Below, piece by piece: positions 10,292 through 21,236 of a stretch of DNA of 64,000 nucleotides. The notes beneath the pieces are model-generated. The model was not told the origin of the DNA and made no database searches. It was given only the letters and a program-made list of their open reading frames with translations. The position numbers and the translations under genes are program-made. Source of the stretch: Lepidonotus clava (lineage: Eukaryota; Annelida; Polychaeta; Phyllodocida; Polynoidae); assembly GCA_936440205.1 (NCBI GenBank), contig OW387138.1, positions 51,909,526-51,973,525 on the forward strand, read 5' to 3'. Numbering within the stretch: the first letter of the stretch is position 1; each line of letters opens with the position of its first letter.

Positions 10292-13200
10292 ATGTGTAAC
10301 GTGCCACGTCGTCCTCAGAATTTTTCTTTACATTTTGGAAAGGTTATCTGTTCTTCACCTACATGCATCAGAGAACAGTATGACATAGAAACAAGAGTAA
10401 TGCCTTCAACTATAGGCACTTATTGCTGGTATCACAACACTTATGTTAAAAACTTTAAATCAATAGCAAATGGCTTAGTTCTGCTAAGAAGCGTTCAATC
10501 AATTTTCAATGTCAGACTCTCAACTCTAAACATGAAAGAAGCAGTTGAATAGATAATAGAGGCTATTAACAAAATACATCAGAACCAAGTTTTCGAATAT
10601 AGACTAACTAAATCTTTAGGTGCATTACTTGAAAGACTTCATGGAGGAACGACAGAAACTGACGAAGCTAAATACAACATCACCATGAGAGTGTTTTCAC
10701 TCATTCCTAAAAAAGGTACCACTTCCAAGAAAAGAAACGTTGAAAGAGGAGCACCTAGTACATTAAAATGTATAAAGGGAAATTAAATGAGTGTTGAAGA
10801 TGAGTCTAAAGTTATGACACTAAATCTATACGACCAACACTTCAGTCTAGTAAACAACCTAAATAAATATTCGCAGTTCCACATGTGCCATAAGTGTAGA
10901 AGGCTCTTTGAAACATAATATAATCTTCGGTGACAGACTAACATTAAAAGCGACTGTACTCAAGTTAAATTCATCTATAAAGGTGGTATTTACAAAAACA
11001 AACCATCTGTATTTGATAGACTCGAGGAATTAGGTATAAAAGCACCAGCTGAACTTCGAATATATCCATACAAAATTGTGTATGATTTCGAAAGTTATTT
11101 TTCTCACAAAATAAAAGGTGATGCTCAAACAACTAACACGGTAGTCAAGTCACATCATGTACCACTTTCAGCTAGTGTAGCAAGTGACTTTCCAGAGTGG
11201 GAAAACCCCATTTGATTTGTAAAAAAAAATGACGGAGAAAACGATGAAATAGTTCACAACACACTCAATTACATACAAAATTTAGCAGAACAAATAGGAC
11301 CTCTTGTAGAAACACATTTCTCTGACATATTAAAACAACTTGAAAAGTATAAGAAAAAAGAGATTGCAGAAGGAAAACAAGTGCCGAAATCACTAATGAA
11401 CAGCATAGGAAAAAAGGGACAATGTAGTAATAAAACCTCACACAGAATAGACAAAATCAATATTCGTCTTCTGAACTATATTTACAGAGTACCTGTCATA
11501 GGTTGTAATTCTGGTCTATACGACTTAAATCTAATAAAGAGAGATTTCCATTCCTTCTATGCGAAGAAACAAACAGCTGAAATGAAAACCATAAAACAGA
11601 GTAATCAATACATAGCTGTCTACACAGAAAACTGTGCTTATTTAGACATGTTGAATTATCTAGCTCCCGGATACTCCTATGCTAGCTATTTAAAAGCTTT
11701 CCTACAAGATGAAAGTTAAGGTTTCTTTCCATATGGCATCTTTCCATATGGCATCCACTAGAAAACTAGGGAACGTAAAACTTCCTCCTCGCTCAGCTTT
11801 CTATAGTTCACTTACTGGTACTTCAATATCAGCGGAAGATTATGCCAAGTGCAAGAAAGTGTGGAAAGATAACAGGATGACAACTTTCAGAGATTACCTA
11901 ATATATTATAATAACAAAGATGTGGCACCTTTTGTCAAAGCTATAAACCAGCACATGAAATTTTTCAGTGAAAGATGAATAGATATGTTCAAAGATGGTC
12001 TCACTCTTCCAGGACTTACCCTAAAATTTCTATTATTTTGATAACACACCATCAAATACTCTTCCTTACATTATTTTCTCAGAGGAAGACAAAGATGTAC
12101 ACAAATTAGTTAGAAGTAATTTGGTAGGTGGTCCATCGCTTATATTTCATAGACAACAAAAAGCAGGGGTGACACAAATACGAGGAAGATCATTTGGTCC
12201 ATTAGGTAAAGTGTGCCCTCATATTATAGGTGTAGATGCAAACAGTCGTTATCTTAAATGTATGGGAGAAGAACACTGTACCGGATACTTTGTAGTCCAC
12301 AGAAGTAATAACAATTATAAACCCGAACAATCTCAAAAAGTCAGTCGTGCTGCCACAGAATGGTTGCAGTTTCTAGAGATTACAGACAAAGTTAAAATAC
12401 TACACGCGTATAACCATGGGGAAGTTAGTGTGGGTGCAAAAAGAGTTTGAGTGGACGGTCTGGTTCCAGATACAAAAACTGTATATCAATTTCATGGTTG
12501 CTACTGGCACGGGCATAGATGTCATATGAATAAATACACTCTCTCTACTGATAAAGGACATAAACTAATGTCAGAAAGATGACGACAAACTCTTAAAACT
12601 ACACTTTATCTAGAACTAATAGGGTATACTGTCATTGAGAAATATGAGTGTGACTTGAACAAAGATAAGAATAACAACAACAGTGTTATAGCATGTAAAT
12701 CACTGTGGAGCATACCGATTCAAAACACACACAATAACCTTTCTGAAATAGATATAATAAGCGGAATAAAAAATGGAAGTATTTTTGGATTAGTATCGGT
12801 GGACATACATACACCTACTGACCTTAAATTTAAGTTTGAAGAAATGACACCCATTTTTAAAAATACAATGGTGTCAACAGATGATGTAGGAAAACACATG
12901 AAATAACATCTATTAAAGAACGATAGAGTGAAAAGACAACGTCAATTGATTGGTAGTTATTTTGCAAAATATATTTTATTAGGTTCTCCACTACTTAAAT
13001 GGTATTTAGAAAACGGTTTAATAGTAACAAAAGTTCACATACTAGTTGAATACATACCGCAGAAATCATTTCTCTCGTTTGTTGATCGAGTAACAGAGGC
13101 ACAAAGAAAAGGAGACAAAAACCCAGATTGTAAAATTCTCTCTGACCTCTACAAACACCTAGGAAACAGTCCATATGGAAAAACAATTTGTAACAAACAA

Positions 13201-14122
13201 AACTTCACAAACACTCGATATAATTATGTCACCAGAAAAAGCCGCTAGAATAGCCCTACACTGGACAGTACAAGATGTCCAAGACTTATGTGAAGATACA
13301 TGTGAAGTCTCATCACTCCCTACATCAATAACAAATGACCTTCCGATTCAAATAGGTTTCATGGTATATCAATATGCCAAACTGAAAATGTTACAATTTT
13401 ACTACGACTTCTTATCCAAATACATCGAAGAATCTGACTTCGAACTCTGTGAAAGGGATACAGACAGTCTGTATTTTGCACTCAGCGAACAGACTTTAGA
13501 TGAATTAATAATTCCTGAAAAAAGAGAAGCCTATTATAGAGAACGCCACTTATGGTTACCATCAGAATCTTGTGATAATGAACATCACAGAGAACAGTAT
13601 ATCATAGCGAAAACAAATAACTTACCATGGCTCCCACAACCATGCTGTAAAGAACGAGAACAGTACGACAAACGCACCCCAGGACTATTCAAAATTGAAT
13701 GGGAAGGTGATGAAATGACTTCCCTAAATTCGAAATGTTATATTGGTCATGGAAAAGAAAATAAAACTAGTTGTAAAGGTGTCATACAGAAACAAAACAT
13801 ACTGGACATGGAATCCTTTAACACCGTACTCGATTCACAAATCACTATGGACGCCGTTAACACGGGATTCAAAGTTGTAGATCATCACATAATAACATAC
13901 AAACAGAAAAAGACATGGTTAAGTTATCAATATATAAAAAGAAAAACTTGTGAAGACGGTGTGAGCACAATACCCTTAGATATCTATGAATTCGGAAACC
14001 ATATTGTAAATATCCATTCTGAAAAACATATCAGACTTATAACTATGAAATATATCATTTATGATGTAAATATTCGTTCCAACAAAAAAATGTTGAAAAA
14101 AATGTTGAAAAAAAAAACTTAA
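10292..14122 (+). pseudogene. Polinton protein-primed DNA polymerase B, broken
   Basis: Family B polymerase motifs appear in order: exonuclease I (YKIVYDFESYF, about 11,070), exonuclease II (VIGCNSGLYDLNLIKRDF, about 11,500), a region with GGPSLIFHR (12,125), motif A (GVDANSRYLKCMG, about 12,235), motif B (HLGNSPYGKT, about 13,160) and motif C (RDTDSLYFALSE, about 13,455). The spacing and the insert-rich middle fit protein-primed Polinton polymerases, which copy the linear element from a terminal protein. It is the only gene of this kind in the window, as the second Polinton lacks it. Broken fossil with several breaks. Confidence 0.85.
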
Positions 14123-14530
14123 AAAAAAAAAGTAAAGAAAATTAAGGCTGTACATACTATTATATGTAACTGCTTTTTTAAAAAATATATAAAAAAGTTG
14201 AAATATGAAAAAATGAATATTTAAGAAAAACGAAAAAACTATAAAAGTATGATAAAATATCAAAATATCAAAATATTAAAAAATTATACAATATCTCACA
14301 TAGAGACAGAAAAAAATGCATGGCTTTATCTAGGGTAGAACTCCCGCCAGCGAAAATCTCAGCGAATCCCAGAAAAATTTTCAGGTGTCTACCCACTACC
14401 AGTTATTTTCTTAGTACATCCTACATAGTAAATACTACAAAAATAACAGGATACCCTTATTTTATTCAACTAGTTGATTAGTTTAAGTTTATATAAATGT
14501 GTATTATCTGGTTCAAGTACTACATTATTC
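14123..14530. other. A+T-rich non-coding stretch after polymerase
   Basis: Poly-A and AT runs (14,110-14,290) and then a short more mixed stretch (14,330-14,420). I see no gene. It may include the end of the left Polinton, but I could not find a terminal inverted repeat that settles it. Confidence 0.3.
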
Positions 14531-14533
14531 AAC

Positions 14534-15434
14534 ATGAGTGACAGCCGCAGCAACTATTCAGATTTTCTAATCGATTTGGCTACTAATGATTCATTAACAG
14601 ATGGTAACGAGGCCACACTTAGTTGGGGTCTCGATTTATCATTCCTCGATAATGTTGAGTCACGACCTGAATCTCCGGATAGTACTGACGACTGTCACTA
14701 TCCATCAGCAGCAATATACTTTCGCATTATGCCCAAAAATGATAAAGTCGCTGTACTTTGCAGATGTAGTGGATATTTCTTTTGGGAGATTATCCCCGCA
14801 GAGGTACAGCGACTTTTATCTGAAACCACACCATGTTAGTACTGTAGACAACACCACTGGCACAACGCGATCCTGTCCCACTTTTACAGAAGCTATGTGG
14901 GAGGGATATAACATCGCGACGAGCCAGCTTATCAACAGCGCTAACTATATGCATAACGACTACTGTTTGGTGGTGTATCAACACCATGAGGACTCATGTT
15001 TCAGAGTTACCACAAGATACACCATCAACAGTGTAAAAACACTTATGGTTTTCATTGAGCAACATAAAGTGACATCCGTCTCACAGGCATTTTGTAAATG
15101 TAGAACCCGTGATTCTGATGTCACTTTTGTTGGTCCTTTGTTCTGTTTCACATGTATACAACTACACTGCGAGCTAAAACCAATTTACATTCAGGCCATC
15201 GAAAATTTCTTTTCATACCAGGTTCAAATGAATCCTGTTTTCGGCCATAATGTGTTAACGACTGAAGTAGAAAGAACAGTCTCTCTTTCATCCTACCATT
15301 GCCAAATCCGTCAGAAATCCGCAGCATCAGTTTGTATACACCCACAAATGGGACAAAGAGAAATTGAAACAGCCAAAGATAAGGACGCTTGCCCGGAAAT
15401 GTTCGCATTTTTTTATTTGTTTACTTCCCTGTAA
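14534..15434 (+). pseudogene. uncharacterised gene with acidic start and Cys/His cluster, probable Polinton cargo
   Basis: The start MSDSRSNYSDFLIDLA is followed by an acidic stretch with repeated Ser/Pro (ESRPESPDSTDD). Later there is a Cys/His-rich segment (AFCKCRTRDSD, then FCFTCIQLHC) that could bind zinc. Two AATAAA signals follow at 15,519 and 15,573. I do not recognise the family. Its place next to the polymerase and its strand fit an accessory gene of the left Polinton, but a separate element or a host gene is possible. It looks broken. Confidence 0.35.
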
Positions 15435-15518
15435 TGGGAACAATGTCTTCTTATGTCAAAAATGTAAATAATTTGTATTGTATACCCACATTACCTCTTT
15501 GTGAACAGTTTCAATGTA

Positions 15519-15578
15519 AATAAAAGATTACATCATGTATCTGTTTGTGACAATGTAAATATGTTTCTATTGAATAAA
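15519..15578 (+). terminator. two polyadenylation signals
   Basis: AATAAA occurs at 15,519-15,524 and again at 15,573-15,578, 85-140 bases after the end of the gene at 14,534-15,434 and on its strand. GT-rich sequence follows (TTACATGTTGTGTTTT). Confidence 0.5.
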
Positions 15579-15732
15579 ACTTGTAAATGAATTTTACATG
15601 TTGTGTTTTCTATACTATATAAATATTATTCAATGAATAGAATATGAAACACTATAAAAATCATATCAAAGTGAACACATAGTCATAAAAGTAGACATAA
15701 TCAAATCGAATAGTAATAATAGAAGCTTTAAA

Positions 15733-15854
15733 AATTGCAAAGGGGGTGGTCCACGCAACCCCATGGGAGGGCTGTTTTGGAATGAGGCCTGCGGTCTCCA
15801 CCTCATTCCAGACAGCCCACCCATGGGGTTCCCCGCATCTCCACCTTTGCAATT
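15733..15854. repeat. hairpin element type B, copy 1
   Basis: An inverted repeat of about 122 bp bounded by AATTGCAAAGGGGG-like and TTTGCAATT ends. The inner arms carry GGAATGAGG and CCTCATTCC around a short loop. A copy with the same ends and centre lies at 63,091-63,236. No coding content. Confidence 0.7.
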
Positions 15855-15901
15855 AAAATATATTACGACATATTTAATAATTTAATCATAACCAAAAATA
15901 A

Positions 15902-16031
15902 AGGGCCCCTGAGAAAACATGCCATGGCAAGAGAGCGTTGAGGAACAACGTGCACACCTCCAGCCTTACGCCCTCCGGTCTCCATGTCGTTCCACGCTTT
16001 CTTGCCATGGCATGTTTTCTCAGTGCCCCTG
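15902..16031. repeat. hairpin element type A, copy 1
   Basis: An inverted repeat with arms starting GGGCCCCTGAGAAAACATGC and ending in the near reverse complement at 16,005-16,030. The centre again holds GGAAC and GTTCC words around CCTCCAG and CCTCCGG. It follows type B after a 47-bp spacer. The same A-spacer-B pair, in reverse order, is at 62,945-63,236. Confidence 0.65.
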
Positions 16032-16039
16032 TTTTCTAA

Positions 16040-16272
16040 TATTTCTGACCTAGTTATATATTCTATGACCTATGGCCTCTGACCTAATTATAAATAGCAA
16101 TATAACCTCTAACCTCTCCTGACCTAATTATAAAATAGGTAATAATGACCTAATTATTCAAACTCTCTATTAGTCTATGAACCTATTTTAGACCTAAACT
16201 CGGTGGTAGTGACCTACTGACCTATTTAGTAGCATTTGCTATGCGCACCAGCGACTCCATCATACTACTGCC
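16040..16272. repeat. degenerate TGACCTAATTAT repeats and unclassified repeat R1 (copy 1)
   Basis: From 16,040 to 16,165 the words TGACCTA and TAATTATAAA recur irregularly. From about 16,166 the segment ATTAGTCTATGAACCTATTT to CATACTACT (16,272) is repeated at 49,885-49,913 plus 51,160-51,232, where an insert splits it. It contains a small hairpin (CTACT and AGTAG). The type of repeat is unknown. Confidence 0.5.
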
Positions 16273-16274
16273 TC

Positions 16275-17258
16275 CCTTTTATCGTCTATAGATTTGTATG
16301 CTCGTTTCAACACAACGTCCCTATCATGCATGTATTCAATTAATTCAGGCGTCAACCATGCAGGTTTGTCATGCTTAAATTTAAATGTCTTAGGGATCAT
16401 AGCATCAACAATAGACAAAACATTATCATAGATGCAGCTTCAAATAAGCTCATCATCATTCATGCGCATCACCATAGTCCAATCAATAGCCTTAAGTCTA
16501 TTCATAAATTCCTCCTCATTAAAGTTTCTATATAAACGCCCAGTAAAGTTACTCATATATTTCATTGCTTTATGTTTCTTGATGTTCATGTATACAGGGC
16601 AGTGGGCACTCAATGACCAGTCCAAAATACCATGATCGTGGACAGTTCCACAGTTAGTGGCTATTAAATCCAGAATGGCTTTGTTGTATAAGGGCCTTGT
16701 GTTTTTCACTATCACCTGTCAACAATTTGTTGAGTTCTTGACATTTTACTCAGCCTGTTTTGTTATAATCTATATTGCAGTCCCTGCCAATAAACACATG
16801 GCTGTCACCCAATAATGTGAATTATTTCAGTACGTTACTAAGGGTTGCTATAACTGCCCATCAGGAGGTCTGTATATATTAACTATATACGAGGGTCTGC
16901 TACACTTGATTGTCATTTTAGCCACCATGATTTCAATATCACTATTACAGACTCTAAATACTCCATCCATTAATCTAATATCAATACCATGCCTTAAATA
17001 TAAAACCAGACCACCACCATGCTTCACATTTCCAGTTGGATTGAGTGTGCTTATATCAGACCTTATCAAATTATAACTATCTATGTGGATTAGTTCATCC
17101 TGAAGTGAGGTCTTAAGCCAGGTCTCATTAAGTGAGAGGATACAGGGTTTCTCCTTCAACACTTTTAGCCAAACTGTCTCAATCTTTCCCAATAAACTGT
17201 GTATATTCGAGAAAACTAAGCTTATTCCTTCACGATTCATGAAATAGATGAAGAACAA
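16275..17258 (-). pseudogene. LINE ORF2 fragment, endonuclease part (element G)
   Basis: The reverse strand encodes the apurinic-type endonuclease of a CR1/L2-like LINE: SLVFSNIHSLLGKIE at the start, ILSLNETWLK (catalytic Glu), GGGLVLYLRHG, VNIYRPPDG, then SLSAHCPVYMNIKKHK, which matches the SDH box. The linker before the reverse transcriptase (KPAWLTPELIEYMHDRD) is reached at the left end, where repeat R1 cuts it off. Stops and a frame change are present. The reverse transcriptase itself is missing. Another LINE (17,265-17,860) is inserted at its start. Confidence 0.75.
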
Positions 17259-17264
17259 ATGATT

Positions 17265-17860
17265 TTTTTTTTCTTAAGTACTTTTATTGATCTCAAGATA
17301 CACAATTTAGCAATGATTGCTAGTTTACACTGTATCATCTTATCTGCCGGATAAGTTTCAACCAAGGTCCTTTTGCACATATAAACATGATACATAGTCA
17401 TACAAAAAAAACATGAAAATTCTCAAAGTTAGCATGAACAGATATTAGACATAATACATAGCATATAATTCCTAGTACATCCAGGGTATTTCAAACCCAA
17501 TGTCACATATTCATTCCGTTATGAACAAGTATAACAGGGCAATATATCAACAGACTACATTAAACTGATACTTTTATATAATCCATATTTGTGCTACAAA
17601 GATAGACAGCAGCACCAGTCAGGGAACTAGATAATGTCTCTTATATCAATTGACATTGCAACTTCAATGATTAATAGTTTCCAATAAGATTCCTCAATTT
17701 ACATTTTTGGGTTAATTTAAAGGAGTTATCATTTTCAATTGCCCTTTCCTCAACTGGCAGTTTGTTCCAAAGATATGGACCCTTGTATAATATGCACCTC
17801 TCAAAAGAAGAGTTATTACTCTGAATTTCCTGAAATACATAAACAAAACTGGACGAGTGT
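17265..17860 (-). pseudogene. LINE 3' end (element C)
   Basis: The reverse strand carries the last 45 residues of a LINE ORF2 (SSFERCILYKGPYLWNKLPV, then KLRNLIGNY) and about 420 bp of 3' untranslated sequence ending in poly-A (poly-T at 17,261-17,273). Element A at 24.2 kb has the matching C-terminus (KAFERSILYQGAIAWNNLPV). It is 5'-truncated exactly at the palindrome that starts at 17,845. Confidence 0.75.
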
Positions 17861-17985
17861 GTGGATACGGATGGCCGGATCACCCGAGGCGGGAAGCGTA
17901 TCACGACGTGTCCGAAGGACGCGTCGTGATACGCTTCCCGTCTCGGGTGATCCGGCCATCCGTATCCACACACTCGTCCAGTTTT
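17845..17985. repeat. near-perfect 141-bp palindrome
   Basis: The arms are 69 bases each, starting AAAACTGGACGAGTGTGTGG and ending with the exact reverse. I count two mismatches and a 3-base loop (AAG). It is rich in CpG and G+C compared with its surroundings. Such a perfect structure is either recently formed or recently inserted. It has no coding content. Confidence 0.85.
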
Positions 17986-17989
17986 GTAT

Positions 17990-18575
17990 TTATTATACTT
18001 TCACAGAATTGAGAAGGTTAATGGTATACATAGAAGACATTTGGGCAATTCTAGAAGCGATTGGGGCAATTATATAGGAAAGATTAATTCGATCAGACCA
18101 TTTCATTTAGAACTATTTGCGCGTAGGACTACGTTTGATGAAGGCGCAGAGGCGATTTGACCGACTTCGCCGCGACTTCACACTCCCCGGTATTCTTACG
18201 CGAGTGATGCGGCGATGTTTTTACAAAATTGTTCAATAATTTGGGAATTTCTATAATCTATCGCCATTATAGACTCTAAGTGAATGATATTATATAATCT
18301 GTTTTAATTATTAGGCTTTAAAATTATTCGACCAATGTATTTCATTTGGGATTATTTCGCGCGGCGGACCACAATTGACCGGAGTGATGCGGCTGAATGA
18401 CCTACTTTCCGTTTGAACAAGGCGGCGGTTATGGCGCGAAGAGGGCAAATTGGTCCTCCGGGATTCTTCATTTTACGCTGGAAATACGATATATACGAGG
18501 TCATCCTGCCTGTTGCACGTGAATAACATACCCGGGATGTACGAGGACGTGTGAAATCTACGTGACATCCGCTAA
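17990..18575. other. non-coding stretch with a diverged internal duplication
   Basis: Two related blocks are seen. One is at 18,085-18,215 (ATTCGATCAGACCATTTCAT, then TTTGCGCG and GATGCGGCG). The other is at 18,320-18,440 (ATTCGACCAATGTATTTCAT, then TTTCGCGCGG and GATGCGGC). I see no gene. Confidence 0.4.
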
Positions 18576-18577
18576 AT

Positions 18578-19175
18578 ATGGAATTATTCGACCAAGAAGA
18601 TTGGATATTTTACTCGCCAACTCGCGCGCCCCCGCCATGCTTGCCGGTGCTTTCCCCGGGAACCCTCCTCTTCCATCCGCCAGAATTGCTTCAAAATAGT
18701 ACATATCTACGTGGAGAAGGCGCAAAATGCGTGGACAAATGCGTGGAGAACAACGTGTTTCAAAGGCAGTGCGTGACATTATGGATTTATTAACTTCCAG
18801 CCTCCCGGCAACAGGGCCCTGCAACAGCCCATCCCGCCCGGCAACAGTGCAAGTACAAGCGACCTCCTCGGGTCAGGTCGGGTCGGGTCAAAGGTCAGTT
18901 CAACTTTAGACATTCTTATATAGATTGAATTTTACAACTTCAACTCGGAGAAAACATACTAAATAACCCGATAAAGTACATTATTTTGATGAAATACATA
19001 ACATATTTACATTGATGACAGCCTGGACTGATCGGTTTTACCATAGAATATTTTACAAGTTTGAAAAGATGACTTTGAATTATTTTCACTATTAATTCAT
19101 TCCAGGGCCTGCAACGGGCGCCCCTGAGTCCTGCAACGACGCGTTTACTCCCTGCAACCGCGGATGGGTCAAAGG
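18578..19175 (+). other. possible small exons of an unknown gene, weak
   Basis: An ATG at 18,578 opens MELFDQEDWIFYSPTRAPPP, which looks protein-like. Two later segments both end in GGGTCAAAG followed by GTCAGT, which resembles a splice donor: one ends near 18,893 and the other near 19,174. The second also follows a good acceptor (TTCATTCCAG at about 19,106). The 65 bases after each donor are the same repeat (ACTTTAGACATTCTTATATA). I do not recognise a product, and this may be part of the Crypton's 3' region. Confidence 0.2.
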
Positions 19176-19230
19176 TCAGTACAACTTTAGACATTCTTAT
19201 ATAGATTGATTTTTACATCTTCAACAAGCC
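18880..19230. repeat. 65-bp direct repeat
   Basis: The block starting GGGTCAAAGGTCAGT and containing ACTTTAGACATTCTTATATA occurs at 18,883-18,945 and again at 19,165-19,228 with few changes. The part between holds an exon-like segment and an A+T-rich stretch. Confidence 0.6.
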
Positions 19231-19397
19231 CCCGGACTCTTACATATCATCAAACTTGGAAAATTTTTTAAACTTCGTCAGATTTTGCCCCGATTACTTG
19301 GAATATTTTTCAAACTTCGTCAGATTTTGCTAGGATTTGCCCGGATTTCGCCCGGATTTCAAGTATTTTGATCTTTTTTTCAGATTTTGCCCGGATT

Positions 19398-20640
19398 TTA
19401 CATAGGCTGATTGTTCCCACTGTAATAATTGAAATTTATGTTCACAGATCCGTGGAAGATTGCCCCGCTGAGCAGTGCAGAGGCCTGAGATAGGCTGGAC
19501 GATGAGGACTGGAACAAGGCAGCTGATCCAGCTGCAGCTGGGACGATGTCCATGGATGGTGCAGCCGGAGGAGTTGCTGGACCTTGGCCTATGGTCACCG
19601 GACCTTGGGTGATGGCCGCCTGCCCTGGAGGAGTGGCCGCCTGCCCTGGAGGAGTGGCCGCCTGCCCTGGAGGAGTGGCCGCCTGCCTTGGAGGATTCAT
19701 ACTGTGTTGTGGGGGAGGGGGCGTGGCACCCTGCCTCATAGGAGAGGTGGTAGGCCTTGGTGCTTCAATTGCTGGCCCTCCTGGAAGAGTTGCGCATTGT
19801 TCACCTTGATTTGGGACAGGAGGAGGTGCACCTAGGGCACAGGACACAGGTCTCCTCCTGTGTGACAGCGCTGTTGATGCTGTGAGTGCAGGGACGACTT
19901 CGCTGTGAGGGGTGGCAGCAGGTAGGCACCTTTTCCTTGAGAGTTGTGCCCTCTCCTGGTCACTTTGCAGGAGGTCGCACATCTCATATTGCATGCTCAT
20001 GTCCGCCGTTGCATAATTGTTCAGGCTGGCCACATTGCTGTGGCCTGTCAGCTGGACAATCACATTTGTAGGCCCTCGTGCATGCCCCTCAGCCCGAAAC
20101 ACTCCACCATATAGATGAAGAGCCCTCGTTGCAGAGGTTCCGGGCTGGTCTTAGAGATGGCTCCCTTCTCCCAGAAGATAATCATATGTTGCGCAGTGAG
20201 GGGCTGCGATCGGTTGGGTTTGTTGCCATACCCCTCCGCCTTGAGGGCCTTCCTGCGGGTGGCCAGGACATCCCGGCTACTCTGGAACTCTGGGGAGTCC
20301 TTTAGGGTATATCCATACTTTTTCTCCTTGAGGTGGCGGTCAATGGCCCGGTGCATGCTGGTGAGGGTGTCCGGTTCATACTCGCCCCCTTCCTTCTTTT
20401 TAACGACCATGAAGAAGGCACTCACCATGACATTGAGGGTTGAGGGCGGGAGGGCCACGAAGTCGTCATACCCCTGTTGTGTCTTTTTCTTGGTGTTCTT
20501 GTTCTTGCCCGAATCAATGTAGGCCCCTATGTCGGCCTCGTTCACCCCTCCTACGGCTCCCTGTTCCTCCATGTCCCCGTCCATGTCCTCGTCCATGTCC
20601 TCGTCCATGCCCTCCTCCATGTAGTCCTCCTCATCAGTAT
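19398..20640 (-). pseudogene. Crypton tyrosine recombinase, exon 2 (N-terminal half joined to C-terminal tail)
   Basis: The exon begins with an acidic repeat (MDEDMDEDMDGDMEE), then the core-binding domain: STLNVMVSAFFMVVKKK, PDTLTSMHRAIDRHLKEKKY, SSRDVLATRRKALKAEGYGN and PLTAQHMIIFWEKG, then CFGLRG. This matches the Crypton/DUF3504 pattern. From about 20,080 the next recognisable part is VIVQLTGHSNVASLNNYAT, the last box with the catalytic Tyr. A long Pro/Ala/Gln tail with PPGQAATPPGQAATPPGQAA repeats and HGSVNINFNYY follows. The first catalytic Arg and the HxxR box are absent, and the two parts are in different frames. An internal deletion explains this. Confidence 0.75.
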
Positions 20641-20814
20641 CTGAAAGTTGATAGAAACAGGGAAGATGAAAATGGGTGTGTCTACCTGGAGAATAATGAG
20701 CTCCACTCTATGACCAGAGAGGCTAGTGAGGGGGATCCCAGGCATTTTTGGCCTAAACTGTATCTGAATGAGAGAGTTCCTGAGAAGTGAGGCTAACATT
20801 TCCCCATACTATAC

Positions 20815-20880
20815 ACGTACTATACACGTACTATACACGTACTATACACGTACTATACATGTACTATACACGTACCGTAC
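20815..20880. repeat. ACGTACTATAC 11-bp tandem repeat
   Basis: The word CACGTACTATA is repeated about five times in a row with few changes, directly before the 14-bp minisatellite. Single CACGTACT words recur at 21,305-21,430. Confidence 0.8.
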
Positions 20881-21236
20881 ACGCGTTTTTTTAACGCGTT
20901 TTTTTAACGCGTTTTTTTAACGCGTTTTTTTAACGCGTTTTTTTAACGCGTTTTTTTAACGCGTTTTTTTAACGCGTTTTTTTAACGCGTTTTTTTAACG
21001 CGTTTTTTTAACGCGTTTTTTTAACGCGTTTTTTTAACGCGTTTTTTTAACGCGTTTTTTTAACGCGTTTTTTTAACGCGTTTTTTTAACGCGTTTTTTT
21101 AACGCGTTTTTTTAACGCGTTTTTTTAACGCGTTTTTTTAACGCGTTTTTTAACACGTTTTTTAACGCGTTTTTTAACGCGTTATTTAACTCGTTTTTTA
21201 ACTCGTTTTTTAACTCGTTTTTTAACGCATTTTACA
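20881..21236. repeat. 14-bp minisatellite ACGCGTTTTTTTAA
   Basis: About 19 near-identical tandem copies of ACGCGTTTTTTTAA run from 20,881 to about 21,143. They then pass into 13-bp variants (ACGCGTTTTTTAA, ACTCGTTTTTTA) to 21,236. Each unit holds the palindrome ACGCGT. The homogeneity shows recent expansion. It lies in the Crypton intron. Confidence 0.9.

Larger units (their letters stand above)
1..14330. mobile_element. Polinton/Maverick fossil, left copy (left end outside window)
   Basis: Large virus-like DNA element recognised from its gene set: packaging ATPase, retroviral-type integrase, penton-like and major capsid proteins, core protein, adenovirus-type protease and protein-primed DNA polymerase B. 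The capsid side reads leftwards from about 7 kb and the polymerase reads rightwards from about 10.3 kb. The left end runs off the window, and its first 120 bases match the reverse complement of 49,650-49,750 in the second copy. The right end is uncertain: I stop after the polymerase, but the gene at 14,534-15,434 may also belong. The element is broken, with many breaks across its genes, and two smaller DNA elements are inserted in it. It looks old. Confidence 0.85.

Noticed and set aside
19546-19835. Plus-strand frames with a Pro-Gly-Gly-Val-Ala repeat
   Set aside because: Shadow of the PPGQAAT repeat of the Crypton tail on the minus strand.
20881-21236. Regular repeats as a possible CRISPR array
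   Set aside because: The units are contiguous 14-mers without spacers, and the setting is animal DNA. It is a minisatellite.
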